In this document: positions 25,876 through 36,191 of the stretch, in pieces
How positions within the stretch are numbered: position 1 is the stretch's first letter
Layout: the number at the start of each line of letters is the position of its first letter
From: Mycobacterium sp.
GTDB taxonomy: Bacteria; Actinomycetota; Actinomycetes; Mycobacteriales; Mycobacteriaceae
Assembly (NCBI GenBank): GCA_020438845.1
Contig: JAGQTV010000019.1
Coordinates: 16,767 to 80,766 of the forward strand
DNA length: 64,000 nucleotides
Reading direction: 5' to 3'
Notes under the pieces: model-generated
Databases searched by the model: none
The model's input: the letters and a program-made list of their open reading frames with translations, nothing else
What the model was told of the DNA's origin: nothing
Made by a program: the position numbers and the translations under genes

Positions 25876-26580
25876 CTACGGCAGCCTGCTGACGAGTTCC
25901 TCGACGCCGACCCGCGGGCCGGTGAAGAACGGGATCTCCTCGCGGACGTGGCGGCGCGCCTCGGTGGCACGCAGATCGCGCATCAGGTCGACGATCCGGT
26001 ACAGCTCAGCAGCCTCGAAAGCCAGGATCCACTCGTAGTCGCCCAACGCGAAGGCCGGGACGGTGTTCGCGCGGACGTCCTTGTACCCCCTTGCGGCCAT
26101 GCCGTGGTCGGCCAGCATCTTGCGGCGCTCTTCGTCGGGAAGCAGGTACCAGTCCAGTGAGCGGACGAACGGGTACACGCAGACGTAGTTGCCGGGCTCC
26201 TCACCGGCCAGGAATGCCGGGATGTGACTCTTATTGAACTCCGCCGGCCGGTGCAGTGCGACGCTGCTCCACGTCGGGTTGCTGGCCCGGCCCAGTGCGG
26301 TGGTCCGACGGAAGTCGCTGTAGAGCCGCTGCAGAGATTCGACCTGCTCGGCGTGGGTCCAGATCATGAAATCGGCATCGGCCCGCATGCCCGCAACGTC
26401 GTAGATCCCACGCACCACCACCCCCGCCTCTTCCTGCTGTTTGAGGAAGGTAGCGGTCTCGTCGATCACGGCGGCGCGGGACTCCTCGTCGTAGCCGAGC
26501 ACCCCGGGCCGCACGGCGAATGCCGAGAACATGACGTAGCGGATGGTGGCGTTGAGCGCGTCGAAGTCCAGTTTCGCCAT
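25876..26580 (-). CDS. hemQ: Coproheme decarboxylase (chlorite dismutase-like)
   Basis: HemQ/ChdC performs the last step of the coproporphyrin-dependent haem pathway, decarboxylating coproheme to haem b with peroxide. The 234-residue protein has the ferredoxin-like Cld fold. The conserved [10 protein letters not shown] segment contains the probable catalytic Tyr136, and His159 ([12 protein letters not shown]) is the likely axial ligand. It follows hemY and hemE in the same direction, so three haem enzymes are grouped, in the order Rv2676c-Rv2678c. The 29-bp gap to hemY suggests an operon. It converges tightly with the lipid kinase. Confidence 0.93.
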   Translation of the reverse strand: MAKLDFDALNATIRYVMFSAFAVRPGVLGYDEESRAAVIDETATFLKQQEEAGVVVRGIYDVAGMRADADFMIWTHAEQVESLQRLYSDFRRTTALGRASNPTWSSVALHRPAEFNKSHIPAFLAGEEPGNYVCVYPFVRSLDWYLLPDEERRKMLADHGMAARGYKDVRANTVPAFALGDYEWILAFEAAELYRIVDLMRDLRATEARRHVREEIPFFTGPRVGVEELVSRLP

Positions 26581-26609
26581 GGCCCCTATCGTGCCACGCA
26601 GCGCCGGAC

Positions 26610-27974
26610 CTAACGGCCGGTGGTTGCGACCACAGCGGCGGCGGCCGCGTCGGCGGCGGCCAGACAGGCCGGCACCCCGACTCCGTCGAGGTAGTTACCG
26701 GCGACGGCCAGGCCCGGCGGGAGCCCGGCCCGAATGTCGGCGGCAATCGCGGCGTGGCCTGGGCCGTACTGCGGCAGGGCGTCGATCCAGCGATGCACCA
26801 GCACGTCGATCGGGTCGGCGTTGATCCCGAAAACGGTGCCCAGATCCTCCAGCGCCCACTCGTGAAGGACGGCGTTGGAGACGCTGCGGGCCGGGTTTCT
26901 CTCGGCGTCGCTGAACCGGCCGAACGACAGCCGCAGCAGTTCAGCCTCCCCGCGGGCGCCCCATTTTCGGGTGGACAGCGTGATCGCCTTGGAGTGCAAG
27001 CGCTCTCCGCTCGCCACCAGCACGCCGGACTGCGGCGGCAGCGGGGTGCCAGCCGGAAGGGCCATCGCCAGCACGGCCGCCGAGGCGACCGGGATCCGGG
27101 CCGCTCCCGCGGCTGCGGTCGGCGCCACGTCCTCGAGCAGCGCCGCTGCCTGCGGCGCCGGAACGGCCACCACCACCGCGTCGGCCCGCCAGGTGGCGGC
27201 GGTGTCGTCGGTCAATGCCCAGCCGCTTCCGTCGGCGGCGATCCGACGTACCGCCGAATCGACCCAGCGCGGCCGGGCCCGACCCGCAAGTTCGTCCAGT
27301 AGCACCCGGTAGCCGCCCTCTATCGCACCGAAGACAGGCCCACCAGCGGTGGATCCCGTCAGCACCCTCCGGACGGCCGCGGTGAGGCTCGGCGCTCCGG
27401 CATCGAGCGCGGCTGCGACGGCGGGCACCGCGGCGCGAATCCCGATCGTGGCGGCCGAGCCCGCATACACCCCGGAGAGCATCGGGTCCACCGAGCGAGT
27501 CACCACCTGCTCGCCCAGACGGTCGGCCACCACCGGGCCGACGGCCGGGTCCGACCCGGGCTGCCAGTCCAGTGGGCGGTCCGACTCCCCCGCAATGCGT
27601 GCTAGGCACGCCTGGTCGACCAGTCCGGTCATCGGCTCGGCGTGGCTCGGAATGCCGTTGACCGAGTCGGACGGCAGCGGGTGGAGCCGACCCTGGCTGT
27701 AGATGGTGGTGCGAACCCCGGTAGGGACGATCTGGCGCTCGGCCAGACCGAGTTCACGCAACAGCGCCGGCACCTCCGGCCGACGGGTGATGAAGGCCTC
27801 GGCTCCAATGTCCATGGCCTGACCGGCCACCTGTTCGGTGCGCAGCACTCCGCCAAGGCGGTCGGCCGGGTCGAAGATCACGATGTCGGCACCGTCGCCA
27901 ACCGCGACGCGGATTCGGTAGGCCGCAACCAACCCCGAAATACCGCCGCCCACAATGCAATACGTGGTCCTCAC
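26610..27974 (-). CDS. hemY: Coproporphyrinogen III/protoporphyrinogen IX oxidase
   Basis: This FAD enzyme oxidises coproporphyrinogen III to coproporphyrin III in the actinobacterial pathway (also called CgoX). The 454-residue protein begins with the dinucleotide motif [17 protein letters not shown]. It carries the amine-oxidase-like block [21 protein letters not shown] and the C-terminal [22 protein letters not shown] typical of the family. The GTG at 27974 starts 7 bp after the hemE stop; ATG codons further upstream would overlap hemE and are less likely. It is co-oriented with hemE and hemQ. Confidence 0.93.
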   Translation of the reverse strand: MRTTYCIVGGGISGLVAAYRIRVAVGDGADIVIFDPADRLGGVLRTEQVAGQAMDIGAEAFITRRPEVPALLRELGLAERQIVPTGVRTTIYSQGRLHPLPSDSVNGIPSHAEPMTGLVDQACLARIAGESDRPLDWQPGSDPAVGPVVADRLGEQVVTRSVDPMLSGVYAGSAATIGIRAAVPAVAAALDAGAPSLTAAVRRVLTGSTAGGPVFGAIEGGYRVLLDELAGRARPRWVDSAVRRIAADGSGWALTDDTAATWRADAVVVAVPAPQAAALLEDVAPTAAAGAARIPVASAAVLAMALPAGTPLPPQSGVLVASGERLHSKAITLSTRKWGARGEAELLRLSFGRFSDAERNPARSVSNAVLHEWALEDLGTVFGINADPIDVLVHRWIDALPQYGPGHAAIAADIRAGLPPGLAVAGNYLDGVGVPACLAAADAAAAAVVATTGR

Positions 27975-27981
27975 GCGGCGC

Positions 27982-29031
27982 TCACAGCGCATGCACCAAG
28001 GCAACCAAGTCGGTCAGCAGGTCGGGATCGGTCGCCGGTAACACACCGTGGCCGAGATTGAAGATGTGACCCGCTGCTCCGACTTCCAACGCAAGCCGTC
28101 CGTCCTCGACGACCGCCCGCGCCGCGTTCTCCACTGCCGGCCATCCCGCCAGCAGCACTACCGGGTCCAGGTTGCCCTGCAACGCCTTCCCGGGCCCGAC
28201 GCGCTCTGCCGCGTCGGCCAGCGTGGTCCGCCAGTCCACTCCGACCACCGTGGCGCCGGCTTGCCCCATGGCGCCCAGTAGCTCTGCGGTGCCGACACCG
28301 AAGTGCGTCATCGGCACTCCGTAGTCGGCCAGCGCAGCGAACACCCGCGAACTGTGCGGCAGGACCGAACTGCGGTAGTCCGGCAATGACAGCGTGCCGG
28401 CCCAGGAGTCGAACAACTGGATGGCGTCCACCCCGGCGTCGAGCTGAACCCGCAGAAAGTCGATGGTCAGGTCGGTCAGGACATCCATCAGCGCGTGCCA
28501 GGTCGCGGGCTCGGCCAGCATCATCGTCTTGGTGCGCTCGTGGAGCTTGCTGGGGCCGCCCTCGATCAAATACGACGCCAAGGTGAACGGCGCTCCGGCG
28601 AACCCGATCAGCGGTACCTCACCGAGCGCTGCCGTCAAAAGGCCGACAGCGTCGGACACCGCGCTGATCCGTTGTAGCTGAAGGCCCTTCATCGCCGAAA
28701 CGTCATCCTGGGTGCGGACCGGATGGGCGATCACCGGACCGACATCGGGCACGATGTCCAAGTCGATGCCCGCCGCGCGCAACGGCACAACGATGTCGGA
28801 GAACAGAATCGCGGCGTCGACTCGATGCCTGCGCACCGGCTGCATGGTGATTTCGCAGATCATCTCCGGGTTGAAACAGGCCTCCATCATGGTGTGACCC
28901 GCACGCAGTTTCCGGTACTCGGGCAACGAACGCCCCGCTTGGCGCATGAACCACACCGGAGTCCGGCTGGGCCTGCGGCCGCTGGCGGCCGCAAGGTAGG
29001 GCGCCTCGGGCAGGTGGCGACGGGTACTCAT
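27982..29031 (-). CDS. hemE: Uroporphyrinogen decarboxylase
   Basis: HemE decarboxylates the four acetate side chains of uroporphyrinogen III to give coproporphyrinogen III. The 349-residue TIM-barrel protein has the N-terminal signature [16 protein letters not shown] and the second family block [19 protein letters not shown]. The GTD-like substrate loop lies in LFDSWAGTL. The ATG at 29031 ([13 protein letters not shown]) was chosen; the open frame continues 79 codons upstream but is Pro/Arg-rich and not family-like. It heads the hemE-hemY-hemQ unit and is divergent from the DUF3000 gene across 137 bp. Confidence 0.95.
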   Translation of the reverse strand: MSTRRHLPEAPYLAAASGRRPSRTPVWFMRQAGRSLPEYRKLRAGHTMMEACFNPEMICEITMQPVRRHRVDAAILFSDIVVPLRAAGIDLDIVPDVGPVIAHPVRTQDDVSAMKGLQLQRISAVSDAVGLLTAALGEVPLIGFAGAPFTLASYLIEGGPSKLHERTKTMMLAEPATWHALMDVLTDLTIDFLRVQLDAGVDAIQLFDSWAGTLSLPDYRSSVLPHSSRVFAALADYGVPMTHFGVGTAELLGAMGQAGATVVGVDWRTTLADAAERVGPGKALQGNLDPVVLLAGWPAVENAARAVVEDGRLALEVGAAGHIFNLGHGVLPATDPDLLTDLVALVHAL

Positions 29032-29168
29032 CGCGACAATGTTGCCATCCCAGGCTGCCCTCCCGGACTGACCTCCTGGTTGCCGCCGTCCTGATTCCGG
29101 GCCGCCGGGACCCACCCAACCCGGCGCGCCTGGCTGCGCGCCCCGCCGGATGGGACTAACGTCAATGT

Positions 29169-29750
29169 GTGAGCAGTGCGGAGCCGGCGCAATTCCGCGA
29201 GGCCGTGGCGGCAATGAACGCGGCGCAGGTGCGCCGCGAGATCGAGTTGGGTCCGATTCGACCACCACAGCGTTTAGCCCCCTACAGCTACGCCCTGGGC
29301 GCGGAGGTAAAGCGCGACGAGGCCGAGATGCTGCCGGAGCGGTTCAACGGCGACGCATTCGGCAGGCTGATCCTGCTGCACAATCCCGAAGGCGCCGACG
29401 CCTGGGACGGGACGATGCGGCTGGTGGCCTATATCCAGGCTGATCTGGACTCCCACGAGGCCGTCGACCCACTGCTGCCCGAAGTCGCCTGGAGTTGGCT
29501 GGTCGACGCGCTGGAGTCGCGGGCTGATGAGGTCACGGCGTTGGGGGGTACCGTCACCGCCACCACGTCGGTACGTTACGGCGACATCTCCGGTCCGCCA
29601 CGCGCCCACCAGTTGGAGGTGCGGGCCTCTTGGACGGCAACAACGCTGGACCTGGCGACCCACGTTCAGGCGTTCTGCGAGGTCCTCGAACACGCCGCCG
29701 GATTACCCCCGGCCGGTGTCACCGAACTGAGTTCGCGCTCACGCGCCTGA
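29169..29750 (+). CDS. DUF3000-family conserved actinobacterial protein
   Basis: The 193-residue protein shows the DUF3000 pattern: an N-terminal helix ([20 protein letters not shown]), the [16 protein letters not shown] block, a central [24 protein letters not shown]-type strand pair, and a helical end ([18 protein letters not shown]). The function is unknown; there is no signal peptide or membrane segment. It corresponds to Rv2680 and precedes the RNase D-like gene by about 30 bp, so they are likely co-transcribed. In M. tuberculosis echA15 lies before this gene; no such gene is present here. Confidence 0.85.
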   Translation: MSSAEPAQFREAVAAMNAAQVRREIELGPIRPPQRLAPYSYALGAEVKRDEAEMLPERFNGDAFGRLILLHNPEGADAWDGTMRLVAYIQADLDSHEAVDPLLPEVAWSWLVDALESRADEVTALGGTVTATTSVRYGDISGPPRAHQLEVRASWTATTLDLATHVQAFCEVLEHAAGLPPAGVTELSSRSRA

Positions 29751-29783
29751 GATGCCGGACTCGTGAGATGTCAGACTCCAGAG

Positions 29784-31040
29784 ATGTCGGACACTGACGT
29801 CACGGACGCCACCCCCCTGCTGCAACCGGCCGAGGGGCTGCCGGATCTTTCCACCAGCGCCGACGAAATCGCCCGCGCTGCAGAGAAGCTGACCTCGGGC
29901 AGCGGCCCGTTCGCCATCGATGCCGAGCGCGCCTCGGGCTTCCGGTACTCCAACCGCGCCTACCTGATCCAGATCCGGCGCAGCGGAGCCGGAACGGTAC
30001 TGATCGACCCGGTGAATCATGGCGGGAGCCCGATCGACGTTCTTGCTCCTATTGCCGAGGTCCTAGCCGAGGACGAGTGGATTCTGCACGCGGCGGACCA
30101 GGATCTGCCGTGCCTGGCCGAGGTGGGGCTGCGTCCGCCCGCCTTGTACGACACCGAATTGGCCGGTCGCCTGGCCGGCTTCGAGCGGGTGAACCTCGCT
30201 GCCATGGTCCAGCGCTTACTCGGCCTGGGGTTGGCCAAGGGCCACGGCGCGGCCGACTGGTCCAAACGCCCCCTGCCTTCGGCCTGGCTCAACTATGCCG
30301 CACTCGATGTCGAGGTCTTGATCGAACTCAGGGCGGAAATCGCGCAGGTGCTGGAATCTCAAGGAAAAACCACGTGGGCCGCGGAGGAATTCGAGCACCT
30401 GCGTGGTGTTACGCCCAATCCCACCAGGAGAGACCTGTGGCGGCGGACATCGGGCATCCACAAGGTCAAGACCAGGGCCGGATTGGTGGCAGTGCGCGAG
30501 ATGTGGACGGTCCGTGATCAGATCGCCCGTCGCCGCGACATCTCCCCGGGCTGGATCCTGCCCGATGCCGCCATAGTCGCCGCCGCACAGGCCGACCCCA
30601 CGACGATCGACGAGCTGACGGCCCTGCCGATCTTCGGCGGCAGCAAGCAGCGGCGCAACGCAGAGGTATGGCTGAATGCACTGGCAGCGGCGCGGATCAG
30701 CAACGAACCGATCGACATCGGAGAGCCCAACGATGGTCCGCCGCCTCCGATGCGGTGGGCAAAGCGCAGGCCCGAGGCTGCCGCCCGCCTGGAAGCGGCC
30801 CGTTCAGCGCTCGCCGAGTTGTCACAGCGAATCGGCATTCCCACCGAAAACCTGGTGTCGCCGGAGTTGGTGCGTCGACTGTGCTGGGACTGGAAGGATG
30901 CAGGGGACCCCGATGGACGAGACATCGCCGCGGCGATCGAGGACATTCTGCGCGACGGCGGTGCCCGCGACTGGCAGCGCGCGCTGGTCGGGCCGGAACT
31001 AACGCGGGCACTCAGCCCCGGAATGGAGTTGAGCCAGTGA
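29784..31040 (+). CDS. RNase D-like 3'-5' exonuclease with HRDC domains
   Basis: The 418-residue protein has an N-terminal DEDD exonuclease domain. The Exo I acidic pair is in FAIDAERASG, Exo II in WILHAADQDLPCLAEVG, and Exo III in WLNYAALDVEVLIELR. Two C-terminal helical HRDC regions follow. RNase D trims the 3' ends of structured RNAs such as tRNA precursors. The ATG at 29784 was preferred over a GTG seven codons upstream. It corresponds to Rv2681. Its stop overlaps the start of the next gene (GTGA). In M. tuberculosis dxs1 follows; here a membrane protein follows instead. Confidence 0.88.
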   Translation: MSDTDVTDATPLLQPAEGLPDLSTSADEIARAAEKLTSGSGPFAIDAERASGFRYSNRAYLIQIRRSGAGTVLIDPVNHGGSPIDVLAPIAEVLAEDEWILHAADQDLPCLAEVGLRPPALYDTELAGRLAGFERVNLAAMVQRLLGLGLAKGHGAADWSKRPLPSAWLNYAALDVEVLIELRAEIAQVLESQGKTTWAAEEFEHLRGVTPNPTRRDLWRRTSGIHKVKTRAGLVAVREMWTVRDQIARRRDISPGWILPDAAIVAAAQADPTTIDELTALPIFGGSKQRRNAEVWLNALAAARISNEPIDIGEPNDGPPPPMRWAKRRPEAAARLEAARSALAELSQRIGIPTENLVSPELVRRLCWDWKDAGDPDGRDIAAAIEDILRDGGARDWQRALVGPELTRALSPGMELSQ

Positions 31041-31816
31041 GTTCACCCACACCCCCGCCGGGCGATTTCCCGCCAGTACCCCCGCCAGGTGGTACGCCCC
31101 CGGTGCCTTCACCGGGCGGCATGCCCCAGGTTCCCCCACCTGGCGGCATGCCACCGGCGAGCGGTTTCGGGCCCCCACCGCAGTGGGGAGCCCAGCCGCA
31201 GCCCTGGCCGCCCGGCCCGCCGGTCGGGCAGGGTCCTCCCGGCCCGTATCCGTACGGCTACTACCCCGCGCCCGCGAAGCGACCCCCGAGGAAGTTCTGG
31301 TTCGGAATCGGTGCTGCCTTGCTCGCCATCGGCCTGGTACTGAGTCTGGGCTTGGGCATTGGCGGCTTCATCAGGATCAAGGACAAGCAGCCCCAGCCCG
31401 AGACGATCTTCAGCAGCGGCAGATCCACTTCCGTTCATCTGGACCCAGAAAATCGGAAGATCCTGTTCATCGCGGGTGCCGCGCAAGCGGGCGGGCATCC
31501 CGTCCACTGCATCGCCGCCGGCGCCGGCGGGGGGCGCGTCAGCCTCAAACGCTATGACGGCAACCTGACCCTCAATAAGTGGAACGCGCTGTTCACCCTC
31601 GACACCACCCAGGCCGGCCAGTACACGCTCAGCTGCGTGGGTGCCCCCTCGGACACCTTCGGTGTGGGTGAGTACGTCGGCCCGGGGGCATTCATCTTCA
31701 GCATCGTGTCCGTGATCGCGGGCGTGGTGGTCATATTGGCCGGAGCGGTCACCATGGTCGTCACGGCGGTGCTGCGCAGCCGTCGTAGCCAGCCGCCTGC
31801 ACCACCGGTCTACTAG
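31037..31816 (+). CDS. Membrane protein with a proline-rich N-terminal tail
   Basis: The 259-residue protein starts with about 90 residues of Pro/Gly-rich low-complexity sequence built on PPGG-type steps, ending in a Tyr-rich stretch (PYPYGYYPAPAKRPPRK). A first membrane helix (FGIGAALLAIGLVLSLGLGI) leads to a roughly 100-residue extracytoplasmic domain with two Cys. A second helix (FSIVSVIAGVVVILAGAVTM) precedes a basic C-terminus. Similar Pro-rich two-helix proteins are common in mycobacteria and of unknown role. The GTG at 31037 overlaps the RNase D stop, indicating coupling, although no functional link is evident. Confidence 0.78.
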   Translation: MSSPTPPPGDFPPVPPPGGTPPVPSPGGMPQVPPPGGMPPASGFGPPPQWGAQPQPWPPGPPVGQGPPGPYPYGYYPAPAKRPPRKFWFGIGAALLAIGLVLSLGLGIGGFIRIKDKQPQPETIFSSGRSTSVHLDPENRKILFIAGAAQAGGHPVHCIAAGAGGGRVSLKRYDGNLTLNKWNALFTLDTTQAGQYTLSCVGAPSDTFGVGEYVGPGAFIFSIVSVIAGVVVILAGAVTMVVTAVLRSRRSQPPAPPVY

Positions 31817-31857
31817 CTTGGCCGTCTGGGACGGCTGAACTGTATTAGCTTGGCGCT

Positions 31858-32568
31858 GTGAGCGAATTCAGTAGCGGCCAGCCGGCACCGTTCGTCCCCC
31901 CGGACCCGGCCGAGGCGCTGGCCCGGCTGGGGATGCCCATGGAAGAGGCGATGCGCACCCAGCGCGCGGTGCGTCGCCTGCACCTCGAACCGGTGTCGCA
32001 CGACGTACTGCTGCCGCTGCTCGAGCTGTCCCTGAAAGCGCCCACCAGTTCCAACACCCAAGACTGGCACTACCTGGTGGTGGAGGATCCCGCCCAGAAA
32101 GCTCGCCTGGCCAAGCTGTACCGCAGGCTCTACCGGGTGTTCAACCCGATCGTCGAGCGCCAGGCGCGCGGCGACGAACAGGCCCAACGCGCCATGGCAC
32201 CCGGGCAGTGGCAGGCCGAGAACTTCGAGAAGCTGCCGGTGTTCGTCATTCCCTGCTACCGGCGCGGCATCAAGCACCGGCCGGTCGGCCGCCCGCAGAT
32301 CGCGGTGGCCTCGTTCTACGGGTCGGTCTTCCCGGCGGTCCAGAACCTGCTGCTTGCCTGCCGGGCGGTGGGCCTGGGGGCATCGCTGCAAACCCTGCCC
32401 ATTTGGTGGGTGCCGTCGGTGCGGCGCATCCTCGGACTGCCCCGCGACGTCAACCCGGTGTGCATCATCCCCATCGGATGGGCGAAGGGCCGATACGGCC
32501 CCACCACTCGGCGCCCCATCGGCGAGGTGGTCCATCTCGACCGCTTCGGCAATCAGCCGTTCCGCTGA
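31858..32568 (+). CDS. Nitroreductase-family flavoprotein
   Basis: The 236-residue protein has the FMN-binding nitroreductase fold. TQRAVRRLHLEPVS is the N-terminal R-x-x-R-type FMN site, SLKAPTSSNTQDWHYLVVED the next FMN-contact block, and QNLLLACRAVGLGASLQTLP the conserved helix-loop. A basic segment follows (GWAKGRYGPTTRRP). It would use NAD(P)H to reduce an unknown organic substrate. It starts with GTG, 41 bp after the Pro-rich membrane protein, and may be part of the same transcript. It converges with the decarboxylase gene. Confidence 0.85.
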   Translation: MSEFSSGQPAPFVPPDPAEALARLGMPMEEAMRTQRAVRRLHLEPVSHDVLLPLLELSLKAPTSSNTQDWHYLVVEDPAQKARLAKLYRRLYRVFNPIVERQARGDEQAQRAMAPGQWQAENFEKLPVFVIPCYRRGIKHRPVGRPQIAVASFYGSVFPAVQNLLLACRAVGLGASLQTLPIWWVPSVRRILGLPRDVNPVCIIPIGWAKGRYGPTTRRPIGEVVHLDRFGNQPFR

Positions 32569-32617
32569 TCAGCGTTGCCGGGCCAACACCGCCCCTGCGC
32601 CAAGTCGGGCATGCCCA

Positions 32618-35407
32618 TCATTGACCTGGTCGCTCGCAGTTTTCGATCGCCTTGTCGGTATAGACGCGGTAGCCCAATTCGGGTTTGTAGCCGTGAACTT
32701 CCGGAGTGTCCAGTTCACGTAGGAAGGTCAGGATCTGACGGCTGAACACCTGCCCGGGCACCAGCACCGGGAACCCAGGCGGATACGGCGTCACGAACGT
32801 CGCTGAGACCACATCAGTCCCGGCATCCAACTTCGCCTCGATCTCCTCGGCGCAGAGGTATTCGCAGTTGGCATCGTCGTAGGCGAGGTAGAACGCGCGG
32901 CGCACATCACCTTCGGGTGTTTCGACTGCTCCGGAAAAGTCACGGAACGCCGGGTGGAAGCCGCTGAAGTCCGGCAGCGGAGCCGAACTGGTGGTCAGGC
33001 GCCGCACTTTCTCCTCGAATCGTGCCCGCTCGCCGAGGCCCATCTCCGATGTGCGCTCGTCGAGATCGCTGGCGATCTTGACCAGGACCTCCACCAGCAG
33101 GGCCACCGAACTGCGGGTGGTGCCGATATTGGTCATGAACAGCACCGTGTTGCGCGAGGTTTTGTTGATCTGCACGCCGTGTCGGTCCATCAACTGACTT
33201 CGCTTGAACTCGTCGCCGTTGTAACCGGTCCGGCCGATCGACAGGGTGATCCGCGAGGGATCCAGGGCGAACTCGTCGGATTCCCACGCCCGCATCATTT
33301 TTCGCAACCCGGACCGCAGCGGTTGTCCGATGTGGCTGGCACGGAAATCGTCGGGGATCAGGTCCGAGGTGCGCAGGCACGCCATGTACTTGCTCAGCAG
33401 CGGGTGATTGTCCACGGCGTCGCGCAGCTGCATGGCGTTCTCGATCTGCTGAGCCACCAACTCGACGCCCTCCAGCGCAACCTGACGGCGACCGAGATCC
33501 AGGGAGGCGAGGATCTGGTAGTTCGGCGACGTCGACGTGTGAGCCATGTAGGCCTCATGGAACGGCTCGGACACCTTCTGGACGAAATCCTGGTCGAAGA
33601 CATGGATCATCGAACCCTGTCGCAGCGATGTCAGCGTCTTGTGCGTCGACTGGGTCGCATAGACCCGGACTCGCGCTCGGGCCGGGTCCGGGTATAGCCG
33701 CCGGTCGAGCAGTTCGGCGTCGGTGGGCGGCTGCTCGGCGTCGCGGGCCAACTGCTCGGCGTATGCGCGGGCGCTTTCGGGGGCTTTCAGCCGTTCCCGG
33801 ATCTTGTGGGCGGACTCCATTGCGGTGCGGGAGCGCAGCACCGGGTGAAAGCGCGCGAAGGCGAACCAGGCCTCGTCCCACAGGAAGACGAGATCCGGTT
33901 TGATGGCCAGGCATTCCTCCATGACTCGCTGGACGTCATAGACGATTCCGTCGAACGTGCAGTTCGTCAGCGCAATCATCTTGACGCGGTCCAGCTTTCC
34001 GGCCCGCCGTAGCTCCAGCAGTTGCGCCTTGATCTCCCGCAATGGGACCGCGCCGTACATGGTGTAGTCGTTGAGCGGGTAGGCCTCCAGGTAGACGACC
34101 TGGGCGCCGCCCAGCATCATCCCGTAATGATGTGACTGGTGGCAGTTTCGGTCGAGCAGCACGATGTCGCCGGGTGCCACCAGGGACTGGGTGACGATCT
34201 TGTTTGCCGTCGAGGTTCCGTTGGTGACGAAGTAGGTCTGCCGGGATCCGAAGGTCGAGGCGGCGAGTTCCTGAGCCTCACGCAGCGGTCCCGTCGGCTC
34301 CAGCAGCGAGTCCAGACCGCCGCAGGTGGCCGACGTTTCGGCCATGAAGATGTCGAGTCCGTAGAAGTCGAGCATGTCTTTGATCCAGTGCGACTTGACG
34401 ATCGACTTGCCCTGCGAGATGGGCAGCGCGTGAAAGACACCGGTGGGGCGCTGGCTGTATTGCTTGAGCGCGCTGAAGAACGGGGTGCGGTACCGGCTCG
34501 CGATGTCACGCAGCAGGCTCAGATGGAGCTCGAGCAGGCCTTCGCGCGCGTGGAACACGCGCCGGAAGTCCTTGCCGAACCGGCCCGCGACGTTTTCCAC
34601 GTCGACCTCGGTCATCAGGTACAAGTCGAGTTCGGGCCTCAGGTCGTGTAGTGCCTCGGCGAGAAGGGCGGACCTCTCGTCGCGCGAGGCGTCCTCCCCG
34701 ATTCGCTCGGCGACGACCGTGTCCGCGAAGTCCGCCAAATCGGAGAGGTCACGGGTGGCCTGAATCCCGAAGCGCCGGCCGAGCACGACGGCTTGAAGAT
34801 TGGTGTTGAGCCGAGCGGCGATCAGCGCCTCCTCCGCGTTGGACACCACCACGATCTCGTAGATGAAGTCGTCGTCCGGGCGGCGCCACCCGTGCGCCTC
34901 CTTGCGCAGCTTGCGTTCCTGTTCTTCGGTCAGCGCTTCGACGGCCAACACCTCGAAGTACAACGGTGCGCGCTTTCCGGAGGGACGACCGTCGAGCGAG
35001 TGCACCTCGACGAAGAGATCGTCATCCTGGGCGGTGGAGGTCTCGGGGTCCGCCGATCGGTAGGACTCGTGGGTCAGCGCGTGGTTGATAGCCACTACCC
35101 CCTGCGCGAACTTGTCGTAGTCGCCGGCGGCAAACATGCGGTTGAGCTTGGCGAAGCGCGTACCGCCCGGATATGCCCAGTACGGCTCGACCGGTGACAA
35201 GTCGTTCAGCACTTCCAGGCACACCGCTTGGATCGCTTCGGTGGGCCGACCGGCCGCGGCGAGCCGCGCTAGCTGGTCGGAGGCATCTTCCAGTCGGCAC
35301 CAGGCATCTGCCCTGAGTTGCCCGACACTGTTGTAAACGTGTGCATTCGCAAGCAATGTGCGCCCCTTTGCGGCATCGGCTTTGTTCGCCAGCCTAACCG
35401 TTGCCAA
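32618..35407 (-). CDS. Orn/Lys/Arg-type PLP-dependent amino acid decarboxylase
   Basis: The 929-residue protein has the size and layout of the large group III decarboxylases: an N-terminal wing/linker region, a fold-type I PLP core and a C-terminal domain. The Schiff-base Lys is in TQSTHKTLTSLRQGSMIH. Other core blocks are YFVTNGTSTANKIVTQ, LLDRNCHQSHHYGM and LVFLWDEAWFAF, whose Asp contacts the PLP ring. Which amino acid is used cannot be decided. It resembles Rv2531c of M. tuberculosis. A TTG at 35407 is the apparent start; a GTG about 23 codons later is an alternative. It borders the ESX-1-type module. Confidence 0.87.
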   Translation of the reverse strand: MATVRLANKADAAKGRTLLANAHVYNSVGQLRADAWCRLEDASDQLARLAAAGRPTEAIQAVCLEVLNDLSPVEPYWAYPGGTRFAKLNRMFAAGDYDKFAQGVVAINHALTHESYRSADPETSTAQDDDLFVEVHSLDGRPSGKRAPLYFEVLAVEALTEEQERKLRKEAHGWRRPDDDFIYEIVVVSNAEEALIAARLNTNLQAVVLGRRFGIQATRDLSDLADFADTVVAERIGEDASRDERSALLAEALHDLRPELDLYLMTEVDVENVAGRFGKDFRRVFHAREGLLELHLSLLRDIASRYRTPFFSALKQYSQRPTGVFHALPISQGKSIVKSHWIKDMLDFYGLDIFMAETSATCGGLDSLLEPTGPLREAQELAASTFGSRQTYFVTNGTSTANKIVTQSLVAPGDIVLLDRNCHQSHHYGMMLGGAQVVYLEAYPLNDYTMYGAVPLREIKAQLLELRRAGKLDRVKMIALTNCTFDGIVYDVQRVMEECLAIKPDLVFLWDEAWFAFARFHPVLRSRTAMESAHKIRERLKAPESARAYAEQLARDAEQPPTDAELLDRRLYPDPARARVRVYATQSTHKTLTSLRQGSMIHVFDQDFVQKVSEPFHEAYMAHTSTSPNYQILASLDLGRRQVALEGVELVAQQIENAMQLRDAVDNHPLLSKYMACLRTSDLIPDDFRASHIGQPLRSGLRKMMRAWESDEFALDPSRITLSIGRTGYNGDEFKRSQLMDRHGVQINKTSRNTVLFMTNIGTTRSSVALLVEVLVKIASDLDERTSEMGLGERARFEEKVRRLTTSSAPLPDFSGFHPAFRDFSGAVETPEGDVRRAFYLAYDDANCEYLCAEEIEAKLDAGTDVVSATFVTPYPPGFPVLVPGQVFSRQILTFLRELDTPEVHGYKPELGYRVYTDKAIENCERPGQ

Positions 35408-35503
35408 CTGCCGTCGAGGCCGCTCTGTTGCCTTGGTCTGCCCTCAACCATCACCAACGGCACCAGCACCAGCGGCCAAGGGTTGGCCAGTACGGGTTTC
35501 GCC

Positions 35504-36181
35504 TCAGCTCACCACGCCGGTGTCGGCCGGGCGTTCCCCTGGATCTTCCTCGCCTGGGATCAGCTCACGATCCGATACCGATTGCTCGCTTTGCGCACCA
35601 TCGTCGGGAGTCTTTCCGAACTGTCCCGCCAGTTGAGCGACCTGCTGCACGGCCCCCTGAGTGCCCTGCATCATGCTCTGCGGTACAGATCCGGCCATCT
35701 GGGCTAGCTGCGCGGGAATCTGGCCGGCCTGCTGTGCCATTTGCATCGGCGTGCCCATCATCTGGCCCAGTCCGCCCATCTGGCCCACTCCGCCCATCTG
35801 GCCCAGTCCGCCCGCTTTGCCTGCCGCCCCAGGGGCACCTGAGGCCGAGGCGGCCGAACCTCCCCCGCCAATGCCCTGGGAGCCGCTATTGCCGAAGTCG
35901 TGCCGTGCTGCCTTGGCAGCCAAGGCCTCGTCGGTTGATGCGTACCTCTGTCCTGCCGCCCCGACGTTCTGCGCGGTGGTCAGCGCGTCGGTCTTGATAG
36001 CGGGCAAAGCCGCCATCGGTGCTTCGATCTCCACAGAACCGTTGCCGATGGCCGTTGACAGCGGATCGGATCCGGACACCGACAAGGGTGGCGGAACAAC
36101 GGGAATCTCCGCGGCAGCCGCCGCCAGAGATGCACTGGCCGTACCCAGGAGATCCGTGTCGACGATCAATGGCTGTGTCAC
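35504..36181 (-). CDS. espJ: ESX-1 secretion-associated protein EspJ
   Basis: The 225-residue protein starts MTQPLIVDTDLLGTASASLA, then PLSVSGSDPLSTAI, and has a helical middle with YASTDEALAAKA. These match the EspJ (Rv3878) pattern, though the protein is shorter than the roughly 280-residue M. tuberculosis version. A low-complexity segment of GGLGQM/GGVGQM repeats and a Gln-rich helix region (QQAGQIPAQLAQMAG) fill the C-terminal half. It is the last gene of the module, 10 bp after eccD1. Its role in secretion is not defined. It ends about 96 bp from the decarboxylase start. Confidence 0.82.
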   Translation of the reverse strand: MTQPLIVDTDLLGTASASLAAAAAEIPVVPPPLSVSGSDPLSTAIGNGSVEIEAPMAALPAIKTDALTTAQNVGAAGQRYASTDEALAAKAARHDFGNSGSQGIGGGGSAASASGAPGAAGKAGGLGQMGGVGQMGGLGQMMGTPMQMAQQAGQIPAQLAQMAGSVPQSMMQGTQGAVQQVAQLAGQFGKTPDDGAQSEQSVSDRELIPGEEDPGERPADTGVVS

Positions 36182-36191
36182 GAGAAATCCT

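Noticed and set aside
35408-35503. Insertion-sequence remnant at the edge of the ESX-1-type module
   Set aside because: I looked for terminal inverted repeats or transposase fragments at this junction and at 41840-42047 and saw none that could be supported.
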